DNA of 64,000 bases from Caballeronia catudaia (GTDB lineage: Bacteria; Pseudomonadota; Gammaproteobacteria; Burkholderiales; Burkholderiaceae): NCBI RefSeq assembly GCF_001544755.2, contig NZ_FCOF02000022.1, forward strand, positions 1 to 64,000, in the 5' to 3' direction. Below the pieces are notes generated by a model that saw only the letters and a list, made by a program, of their open reading frames with translations, did not search any database and had not been told where the DNA came from. Below are positions 29,920 to 37,057 of this stretch, piece by piece. The position numbers and the translations under genes were made by a program. The first letter of the stretch is position 1. Every line of letters begins with the position of its first letter.

Positions 29920-31338
29920 TCACGTCACTCCCTTTTTGCCGACATTCCCATACGCCACACGAATTGTCATGGCGCTCATCAGTTCAAAAACGCGATTGAT
30001 ATCTGGCGCCTGTTTCTGTGTTCCGAACATTAACATCGCCGCGCCTTCCATCTGAGCGGCGATCAGCGTCGCGCGGGCCAGGCAGTCGCGCGCGGTTGCG
30101 GAGGAGTCCATCTCGCGTACTAGTCCGACATAGATCGCCCGATAGGCAGTGTAAAGATCTCTCACGAGTTCACGCGTACCGTCCGAGTGCTGAGCCAGAG
30201 CAAATATTTCGAACGAGAACCGGGCCACCCTTGGGTCAACGGCTTCCTCAAATGCATCTTCTACAATTTCACACAGACGTTCGAGCGCAGGTTTGCCGCT
30301 CGGCTTCCCCATTTCCGTATAGCGTTCCAGATAAACCCTCAGTAACGCGTCGATTGTCGAGCTGAGCAGTTCGTCATGCGTGGGGAAGTAATTTTGAAGC
30401 GCGGAGGGCAGGATGCCAAGTTCCCTCGCCACTCGCGCCTGCGTAAACTGTGCGTATCCTTCCGTCGCCAGTAGGTTGGCCGCGCAAGATATGATCTCGT
30501 TAATCTTCAACTCTCGACGCTTTCCTTGGACCGTCGGCCGGTAATAGAGACTGTCTGGTCGTGCTTGTCCAACGCTCAGATCGAATAGTCTCCCTTGAAC
30601 CTGCGCACCGAGTTCGGCACTTTGCTTGATCCCCCGTTGGCGGCCGCGAACACCGTCATCAGGAACATCGCCCTTCAAGGCCTCTGGGGGCAACTCGACA
30701 AGCGATTTGACGGAGCGCTTTGTCAAGCGTACGAATTCCGCGTAGTCCTTCTCCCCATCGCCCACATAGCGATTGAAGATCATCATGCCGGTCGTCTGTG
30801 CCAGGAGGACTGTTGCACGAACCAGGCAATCTTCTTTAGCGAGCGCAGGCTGGATCTCCGAAAACAACCTCGCGAAGACGTCCCGGCACTGCGCATGAAA
30901 TTCATCGGCGAGCTCTGCAGCATAGATCGCGTGCTGGGAGAATGCGAACATTTCAAACAGGAACTGAGGGAGGTCGGTCTCGTGGATATCCAGAATCATC
31001 CGCTCGACCAACGCGGAACAACGCTGCGCCGCGTCGATACCTTGCCGGTGCGCGATCTTCATGTAGTCGTCAAGTTTCCGCCGTACATAAGCTTGCAGCG
31101 CTGTACGTAACAGCTCCTCTTTCGCCGGAAAGTAGTACTGAAGATTTCCCAGGGTGATTCCCACGCGGCCCGCCACCCCGCGTGTCGCAAACCCGGCGTA
31201 CCCATCCTCCCGAAACGTCTGCTGCGCGGCGAGGATGATTTGCGCGATGCGTAGTTCACGGTTTCGTCCTGTGGCCGGTCCCGACCCATTGCTCGGCCCT
31301 CCGGGATCAACGAAAGTTTTTTTTGCCTTCTCTTGCAC
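29920..31338 (-). CDS. Double-domain TetR regulator (two TetR units in one chain)
   Basis: One open frame carries two complete TetR-like units. The first has an HTH with IILAAQQTFREDGYAGFATR and VGITLGNLQYYFPAKEELL, then an all-helical domain. After a linker near GQARPDSLYY a second HTH follows (EIISCAANLLATEGYAQFTQ, ELGILPSALQNYFPTHDELL) with its own helical domain. The GTG at 31338 is preferred: it follows GGGAGC and lies downstream of a TATAAT-like sequence, giving about 472 residues. Normal TetR proteins have about 200 residues and dimerise, so this one may act as an internal pseudo-dimer. Four TAGGTC boxes lie upstream, suggesting autoregulation. It probably controls the island starting at 32396. 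Confidence 0.9.
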   Translation of the reverse strand: MQEKAKKTFVDPGGPSNGSGPATGRNRELRIAQIILAAQQTFREDGYAGFATRGVAGRVGITLGNLQYYFPAKEELLRTALQAYVRRKLDDYMKIAHRQGIDAAQRCSALVERMILDIHETDLPQFLFEMFAFSQHAIYAAELADEFHAQCRDVFARLFSEIQPALAKEDCLVRATVLLAQTTGMMIFNRYVGDGEKDYAEFVRLTKRSVKSLVELPPEALKGDVPDDGVRGRQRGIKQSAELGAQVQGRLFDLSVGQARPDSLYYRPTVQGKRRELKINEIISCAANLLATEGYAQFTQARVARELGILPSALQNYFPTHDELLSSTIDALLRVYLERYTEMGKPSGKPALERLCEIVEDAFEEAVDPRVARFSFEIFALAQHSDGTRELVRDLYTAYRAIYVGLVREMDSSATARDCLARATLIAAQMEGAAMLMFGTQKQAPDINRVFELMSAMTIRVAYGNVGKKGVT

Positions 31339-31378
31339 GCTGCGGCTCCCTAAAAACTGCCTCGGTCGTTCCCGATTA

Positions 31379-31639
31379 TAGGTCAGATCAAGGCAAGATA
31401 ACATAATCGTAAGGTCGTGGCAGAACCTCTTCCGGATGAACGGTCCCCGCCTGGTCGGCATACCGATAAACGTGAGAAAGCGAAGGCTTCGTTTCAAATG
31501 ACACTTAGGTTCTGCCTGCCGATGCGGCTCCCGAGAGATGAACCCACTCCGAATCAGTGTTTTCCCTCGCCATCGCCAGACTTGATTGTAGGTCAATCAA
31601 CAGCTACTCTTAGGTCACAAATACGTAAATCATAGGTCG
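31379..31639. promoter_or_regulatory. TAGGTCA box array upstream of the double TetR gene
   Basis: TAGGTCA occurs at 31379-31385, 31589-31595 and 31611-31617, and TAGGTCG at 31633-31639. The last three start exactly 22 bases apart, that is, two helical turns. The box at 31589 sits at the centre of a perfect 7-bp-arm inverted repeat, TTGATTG and CAATCAA. In the other orientation the core reads TGACCTA, the same sequence found in the cassettes ahead of the catabolic operons. On the minus strand the 31379 box overlaps TATAAT, a likely -10 element of the regulator gene. Confidence 0.65.
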
Positions 31640-31698
31640 TTAAACCGTATTAACATTTATTCGGCAGTTGTTTGGGGGCTGACGAGAAGGAGCAGGCA

Positions 31699-31947
31699 AT
31701 GAGCAACGACGTGGTTTCCTTGCGCGACATGATCGAGAAGTGGCTGGCCCCGACCACAGCCTCACCGATCCGGTTGACCCGGCTTTCGTGCGCTTCACGC
31801 AGGCCCATTCGGTGCGTGCGCGCGGAGTCATTTCTGTCGTCAGGCCCTCTCGCGATTCTTTTCTTCCAGCACGGTGATGGATCGTGGCGAGTGTTCCCTC
31901 CGGGTCCCCATCGACCTACGTTGAGTGTTTCGCTGTCGGCAGACTAG
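31699..31947 (+). CDS. Small hypothetical protein, 82 aa
   Basis: The ORF begins MSNDVVSLRDMIEKWLAP at the ATG at 31699, with a strong GAAGGAG ribosome site. It ends with a FFQHGDGSWRVFPP segment. That layout, with ALFFFRHxDGxWxVFPP near the C-terminus, recalls short uncharacterised proteins common in Burkholderia. No signal or membrane helix is evident. It precedes another small gene by about 38 bases, between the double TetR gene and the dioxygenase operon. The function is unknown. Confidence 0.5.
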   Translation: MSNDVVSLRDMIEKWLAPTTASPIRLTRLSCASRRPIRCVRAESFLSSGPLAILFFQHGDGSWRVFPPGPHRPTLSVSLSAD

Positions 31948-31985
31948 GGACTGCGGGTTTTTCTTCGTTTCGAAGGGGAAACGTG

Positions 31986-32177
31986 ATGGATATCGAAAGG
32001 CTTGCGAATGATTCGGGCATGCTGGTCGTGCTCGATGGCCGGATCGGCCGCGTGGAGTACAAGAGCGTGTACGGGTCTTTCCAGGCCCTTCAGCGCTTTG
32101 CCGACAACTTGCTCCAGTCGATCTCGAGCGAAACTTCCGACGACCGCGCTGATCGTCCGCTTCATCGTGATTATTGA
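31986..32177 (+). CDS. Small hypothetical protein, 63 aa
   Basis: This short gene starts at the ATG at 31986 after AAGGGG. The product begins MDIERLANDSGMLVVLDGRI and ends in a charged tail. It is followed 83 bases later by the hairpin of cassette B, which could terminate it. It resembles small Burkholderia proteins of unknown function, but I cannot assign a domain. Confidence 0.45.
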   Translation: MDIERLANDSGMLVVLDGRIGRVEYKSVYGSFQALQRFADNLLQSISSETSDDRADRPLHRDY

Positions 32178-32259
32178 CGGTCAGCGTTAAACGCGGGTCC
32201 GTCGTGGTCGTCGTCGTACGGCCCAATTCTCGACATTTTCGAGAGCAAATCAGATGCAC

Positions 32260-32312
32260 GACAGGGAATACCCTGTCTTTTTATTCCAATTTTTCTTTGT
32301 CATGATGACCTA
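32260..32312 (+). promoter_or_regulatory. Hairpin/CCTAT cassette, copy B, ahead of the dioxygenase operon
   Basis: GACAGGGAATACCCTGTC (7-bp perfect arms, AATA loop) is followed by TTTTTA, and the TGACCTA box lies at 32306-32312. The hairpin-to-CCTAT distance is 49 bases. The box overlaps a TATCAT sequence that could be a -10 element. The PhyH-like gene starts 84 bases after the box. The hairpin may terminate the upstream small gene, while the box serves the promoter of the following operon. Confidence 0.7.
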
Positions 32313-32395
32313 TCATTACCACAGTTTTCTAGTACAGACATCGTCCGGCGCACGCTCGCGCTTGGACCGTCGACTGAAGAGCCGGGAGAACATTG

Positions 32396-33229
32396 ATGGA
32401 TGAATTCGGGCATAGGGCTTTCGCCGAAGATGGCGCGATCCTGATAAAAGGCCTCCTCGACAGAGAGCAACTGGCCCTCTGCCGGCACGTCTTCGATTGG
32501 GGTATCGAGAATCCGGGACCAATGGCCACGACACTGTTCGATGGCACCGCGCAGAAATCGCACAACGACAACGCCAATCCCTACGCGAAGGCGCGCCTGG
32601 ATGATTTGGTCGGCAGGCTACCGCTTGGCGAACTGTTCGCCGATCTCTGGGGATCGAAGCACGTGTGGTATTTCGCCGAAGAGTTGTTTCTCAAGGCTGG
32701 TGGCACGAGCGGACGCTCGCCTTGGCATCAGGACACTTCCTACCTGCCATGGGAGGGCAAGCACTTTGGCAATGCCTGGATCAGCTTCGAGGCTGTTCCC
32801 CGGCAGAATGCGCTCGAGATCGTGAAGGGCTCGCATCGCGGCACGCGTCATGACGGCACCACTTTTCAGAATGCGGACGATCCCACTGACCCTTTGCATG
32901 GCGGGGATGTCTGGCCGCGCCTGCCAAATATCGAAGCGGAGCGCCGCAGCAACCCGGCTGCGTACGACATCATTTCGTGGGAGACGGAGCCCGGCGATGT
33001 TCTGCTCCTGCATCCGGGCGTGCTCCATGGCGGCGGAGCGGTGGACGCGGCATTTCCGACTCGCCACACACTTGTGCTGCGCTTCTTCGGCGACGACGCG
33101 GTTTTCAGTCCGCTGCCGCAACCGAGCGTGTCGGGGTTCACGTCGGCCGGAGTTCTATTCCTCGAAGAACTTGCCGCGTTGAAAGACGGCGATCCGTTTC
33201 GCGCACCCTGTTTCCGTCAACTCGTCTGA
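32396..33229 (+). CDS. Phytanoyl-CoA dioxygenase (PhyH) family protein
   Basis: The 277-residue protein is an Fe(II)/2-oxoglutarate-dependent oxygenase of the PhyH family. The iron ligands are visible as the HxD of SPWHQDTSYLPWEGKHFG and the distal His in GDVLLLHPGVLHGGG, and the usual Arg follows in TRHTLVLRFFGDD. These enzymes hydroxylate aliphatic carbons of acyl-CoAs or other small molecules. It is the first gene behind cassette B, so it probably performs an early hydroxylation or N/C-demethylation-type step. The substrate is not predictable from sequence. Confidence 0.88.
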   Translation: MDEFGHRAFAEDGAILIKGLLDREQLALCRHVFDWGIENPGPMATTLFDGTAQKSHNDNANPYAKARLDDLVGRLPLGELFADLWGSKHVWYFAEELFLKAGGTSGRSPWHQDTSYLPWEGKHFGNAWISFEAVPRQNALEIVKGSHRGTRHDGTTFQNADDPTDPLHGGDVWPRLPNIEAERRSNPAAYDIISWETEPGDVLLLHPGVLHGGGAVDAAFPTRHTLVLRFFGDDAVFSPLPQPSVSGFTSAGVLFLEELAALKDGDPFRAPCFRQLV

Positions 33230-33249
33230 CCAAACCGACCATCACCATC

Positions 33250-33663
33250 ATGACAAAGTCCACTTCGCGGCAATCGATTATCCCGCCGCCGTTTCAGGCG
33301 TTCTACGACACTTTTCATTTTTCACCCGCAACCCGAGTCGGCGACACCATCTGGGTTTCTGGTCAGGTCGGCATCGGCCCGGATATGCAAGCCGGCGAGG
33401 GCATGCAGGCGCAGGCACGCATCGCCTTCGAGTCCCTGAAGGTCGTGCTTGAAACGGCGGGGGCGAGTCTGGCCGACGTCGTGGAGTTGACCACCTTTCA
33501 CACGGACCTGCGAGGGGAAATGGAGGCCTTTTCGACGGTCAAGGACGCGTACTTCCCGACACGCTATCCCTCGTGGACGGCCGTTGGCGTGACCCAACTG
33601 GCGCTACCGGAGTTGTGCATCGAGATCAGAGCGGTAGCAGTGGCAAGCTGCGGCGAGAGTTGA
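33250..33663 (+). CDS. Rid-family (YjgF/YER057c) protein without the canonical Arg
   Basis: The 137-residue protein has the Rid fold signature (VGDTIWVSGQVGIGPDMQAG, then ETAGASLADVVELTTFH and the C-terminal LCIEIRAVAV). RidA hydrolyses reactive imines/enamines using an Arg before the VEV strand. By my alignment, the equivalent position in YPSWTAVGVTQL is Trp, so it belongs with Rid subfamilies lacking that Arg, whose activities are unclear. It follows the PhyH gene by 20 bases. Placement in an operon with amine oxidases still suggests dealing with an imine-type or other labile intermediate. Confidence 0.88.
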   Translation: MTKSTSRQSIIPPPFQAFYDTFHFSPATRVGDTIWVSGQVGIGPDMQAGEGMQAQARIAFESLKVVLETAGASLADVVELTTFHTDLRGEMEAFSTVKDAYFPTRYPSWTAVGVTQLALPELCIEIRAVAVASCGES

Positions 33664-33744
33664 GTGCTTTGCTCTGCAGCGCCAGCTCTGATGTTTTTTA
33701 CGATATGTACTACCAATCATAGTGAGATCAGAAGGAGAATCGCG

Positions 33745-35106
33745 GTGAGAAAGCACACTATTGGAACGTTGTCGGCCATCGCCGCGGCGCTCTTGCTTGC
33801 GGGCGGAGCGGCCGTTGCTGAGGAACTTACGCCGGTAGGCGCCGAACGCGCGGCCAGCAAGGACGGGTTGGTGCCGGCGTTTGCCGGGAGGCAAGCCACG
33901 CCGGCAGGTTGGGAGTGGGGCAAGATGCGCGGCGACTTCTGGAAACATCGGGACGAGAAGCCGCTCTATTCGATCGACGCGGCAAACGTCGACAAGTACG
34001 CGGACAAGCTCTCCCCGGGCGAGATCCAGTTGATCAAACAGCAGAAGGGTTATCGGATGGACGTCTATCCGTCCCACCGCGAATGTCAGTTGCCGGAATT
34101 CGCCGAGCAAAATTCCACGGCCAATCTCACCACCGCGAAACTGGCTTCGAATGGCGAGACAGTACAAGCGGCGACCCTCCCCGGAGTGGCATTTCCGCAG
34201 CCAAAGAGTGGCGCCGAAGCGATCCTCAACTATGAGACACGGTACCGCGGCGAGGGGGTCGAGTGGTCCCCGGTTGTCACGGCGATTTCGCCGCGTCCCG
34301 GCAGCAGTGACTGGATCGACGCAGTGGGTCCCCAAACCTTTTATTTTCCAGCGGGCAAGGAAGGCAAGACGTCTCCGCAGGACGTCGATCAGTTCAATCT
34401 GGGTGCCTATTTCTCCGTCAACTCACCCGCGGCACTAGCTGGACAGGCCTTCGTACAGCGCCAGTTCTTCGATAAGGATTCCGAGACGTACTACTATTTT
34501 CCGGGTCAGCGCCGTGTGAGACGCATGCCCGCTTATACGCACGATGCGCCGTTGATCGGCTTCGAAAACCAGTACCTAATCGATGAATCGAACATGTTCA
34601 ACGGGTCTATCGACCGTTTCAACTGGAAGCTGGTGGGCAAGCGCGAAATGATCGTCCCGTACAACAACTTCGGTATGTACAGCTTCAAGACGAAGCTGCA
34701 CGACGTTGCGACTCCCGAAGGGATCGCAGCTGATCACCGTCGCTATGAGGTCCACCGTGTCTGGGTCGTCGAGGCCACGCTCAAGCCTACGGCACGCCAC
34801 GTCGCATCGAAGAAAGTCTTCTATCTGGATGAAGACAGCTGGCTCGCGCTGGTCGGCGAAGACTACGACGCGCAGGGCAAGCTCTGGAAGGTACGCGAAA
34901 GCTACCCCATCCCAGTGTGGGAGTTGGGCGGGGCCTGCGACAACGAGCCCTTCGTGCAATACGACCTGATCAACGGTCGCTACGTGCTGGATGCTTCGTC
35001 CATCGGGCAGGGAAAGGACATTCACTGGTATGAGCACGTCGACAATCCGCGATTCAAGGCTGACTTCTATACAGCGGAATCGTTGCGCTCGGCGAGCGAG
35101 CGCTGA
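33745..35106 (+). CDS. DUF1329 family exported protein
   Basis: The 453-residue protein starts at the GTG at 33745, with AAGGAG 7 bases upstream. A signal peptide follows (RKHTIGTLSAIAAALLLAGG, cleaved near AVAEE). Family blocks include the FYFPAGQRRVRR-type YYYFPGQRRVRRMPAYTHDA, YNNFGMYSFKTKL, RRYEVHRVWVVEATLKP and KKVFYLDEDSWLALVGEDYD. DUF1329 proteins resemble outer-membrane lipoprotein carrier folds and are usually encoded beside DUF1302 proteins and RND-type transporters in catabolic or lipid-related gene clusters, as here. A role in periplasmic carriage of a hydrophobic compound is plausible but unproven. Confidence 0.9.
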   Translation: MRKHTIGTLSAIAAALLLAGGAAVAEELTPVGAERAASKDGLVPAFAGRQATPAGWEWGKMRGDFWKHRDEKPLYSIDAANVDKYADKLSPGEIQLIKQQKGYRMDVYPSHRECQLPEFAEQNSTANLTTAKLASNGETVQAATLPGVAFPQPKSGAEAILNYETRYRGEGVEWSPVVTAISPRPGSSDWIDAVGPQTFYFPAGKEGKTSPQDVDQFNLGAYFSVNSPAALAGQAFVQRQFFDKDSETYYYFPGQRRVRRMPAYTHDAPLIGFENQYLIDESNMFNGSIDRFNWKLVGKREMIVPYNNFGMYSFKTKLHDVATPEGIAADHRRYEVHRVWVVEATLKPTARHVASKKVFYLDEDSWLALVGEDYDAQGKLWKVRESYPIPVWELGGACDNEPFVQYDLINGRYVLDASSIGQGKDIHWYEHVDNPRFKADFYTAESLRSASER

Positions 35107-35170
35107 AACCCGACGTCGGCACAAAGGGCCCGGCGCACGTCACACGCGTGCGCCGGCAGGGAGGAGGACG

Positions 35171-37012
35171 GTGGGGCAGACCATGACAACGAAGATAATC
35201 GGCAGGTATGTTGCGATATCGCTGGCCATATTCGGCACGGCAGCATCAAGTGCGTACGGTTACGATTTCACGACCGGGATAAACGATCTCACCGGCTCTT
35301 GGGTGACCAATCTGACGGCGGGAGCGGGGATCCGGACCAAGAACCCAAGTTGCTCGCTGACTGGCGACCCTAATTCCGCAGGTTGCGGGGCGGCGGCGAA
35401 CACAAATCAATGGGGTTTCGGCGATAACGGCGACCTGAATTATCGCAAAGGGCAGGCATACAGCGCCTACGCCAGCGCGACGAGCGAGCTCTTGTTGAAG
35501 ATGCCAAGCGAAGGGCTTAAGTTCATGATCCGCGGCACCGGCATGTACGACTTCCTTGCGAAAGATACGGCAAGAACGCCATTGTCGAGCACCGCGTCGG
35601 CGCAGGTCGTCTACGATGCGCAACTGCTTGATCTATGGGCCCAAAAGGATTTCACGATTGCCGGGAATTCTGCGCACGTGCGACTCGGCAACCAGGTGAT
35701 TAACTGGGGCGAGAGCATGTACGCAATGGGCGGGATCAACGCGACGAATTCGCTCGACATCCAGAAGCTGCTCGTGCCGGGTTCGCAGCTCAAGCAGGCG
35801 CTCCTTCCTGCACCGATGGTGAGCTTCGCCGCCGATCTTTCGCATGGTTTCAGCACCGAGGAATACTACCAGTTTCAGTGGAACGGAAACCGCTATCCGC
35901 CAGTCGGATCGTACTGGTCGACAACGAACAGCCTCGGGCGTGGCACGCAGCCGCTCACCATCAGCACGAACAACTTGAATGTAGCCGGTCCAAGTGCGGG
36001 CACGATCGCCGGACCGAACAGTGGCAACCAGAATGTCCTCGACGGAATCAACACGGGCCTCGTGAACGGCACGTATGCTGGCCCCCCTTTCAACGATATC
36101 GGGCTCCCCGTTTCATGGCAGTCGCCATCGAAGTACAAACCACAGTTCGGTTTCAAGCTTAACTTTTCACCGCGCTCCTTCGGTGCGAACTTCGCGTTTT
36201 ACTACGTCAACTACACGGACAAGTCGCCGGTGCTTTCATCGTTGGCCAATGGGACCGAGCAGTGGTCGTATCTTCAGAACCGCCAGCTCTTCGGCTTGAG
36301 CGCGAATTTCGGGCTGGGCGACTGGGCTATTGGCACCGAGCTGTCATATCGGCCACATGATGCCGTGGCGCTGTCGAGCTGCTATGGCGCGGGCGGCCCG
36401 CCCGACCTGAACACGAACGGCGTGGCGGGCGTCAATTGTCAGCAGTGGGCCGACATGAAGCGGTTCCAGTTCGACATCAACGGCATCCTGGCCCTGACGC
36501 GCAGCGAGTATCCGTTTCTCAAGTTGATCGGTGCGGATTCCGCGACGTTGACTGCAGAGCTGACCTGGGTCTACTACCCGGGTCTTAGCTCGCAGGGCGT
36601 CACCCGTACGGTCGACGGACAAGTGGTTACGCAGGTGCCGCAGGCGGGCTATTTTCCCTGGCTGAACAACACCTCGAATTTTGGCTATCCGATCGGGATG
36701 GCGCAGGGCACATCGAGCTCAGTAGGCGCGACCATCGATTTCAACTGGACCTACGACGGCACGCTGATCCGCGGCTGGCAGGTGACGCCAGGCGTCACGT
36801 TCGCCACCGGACTCTACGGCTATACGCCGACGCTCAGCGCGAACTACCTGCAGGGCGCGAAGTCGCTGAACCTTTATGTGCTTTTCAACCAAAACCCGGC
36901 CACGTGGCAGGCGGGCATCAACTACACGTTGTTCTGGGGCGGACACAACACCGGGGGTCAGCCGTATGCAGACCGCAACTTTGTAGGGATGTTCGTGACA
37001 CGGAACTTCTGA
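35171..37012 (+). CDS. DUF1302 family outer-membrane protein
   Basis: The protein of about 613 residues has a signal peptide (start near MTTKIIGRYVAISLAIFG, cleavage after ASSAYG) and beta-strand-rich sequence ending in NFVGMFVTRNF with a terminal Phe, as expected of an outer-membrane barrel. The family block RLGNQVINWGESMY is clear. GTG 35171 has GGGAGG at 6 bases; ATG 35183 is an alternative that shortens the protein by 4 residues. It follows the DUF1329 gene. DUF1302 proteins are thought to be porin-like channels, here probably for the island's substrate. Confidence 0.9.
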   Translation: MGQTMTTKIIGRYVAISLAIFGTAASSAYGYDFTTGINDLTGSWVTNLTAGAGIRTKNPSCSLTGDPNSAGCGAAANTNQWGFGDNGDLNYRKGQAYSAYASATSELLLKMPSEGLKFMIRGTGMYDFLAKDTARTPLSSTASAQVVYDAQLLDLWAQKDFTIAGNSAHVRLGNQVINWGESMYAMGGINATNSLDIQKLLVPGSQLKQALLPAPMVSFAADLSHGFSTEEYYQFQWNGNRYPPVGSYWSTTNSLGRGTQPLTISTNNLNVAGPSAGTIAGPNSGNQNVLDGINTGLVNGTYAGPPFNDIGLPVSWQSPSKYKPQFGFKLNFSPRSFGANFAFYYVNYTDKSPVLSSLANGTEQWSYLQNRQLFGLSANFGLGDWAIGTELSYRPHDAVALSSCYGAGGPPDLNTNGVAGVNCQQWADMKRFQFDINGILALTRSEYPFLKLIGADSATLTAELTWVYYPGLSSQGVTRTVDGQVVTQVPQAGYFPWLNNTSNFGYPIGMAQGTSSSVGATIDFNWTYDGTLIRGWQVTPGVTFATGLYGYTPTLSANYLQGAKSLNLYVLFNQNPATWQAGINYTLFWGGHNTGGQPYADRNFVGMFVTRNF

Positions 37013-37057
37013 TGGCTCGATGCCGTGGGTCGTTGATTCAACTTAGGGATCAAAGCT

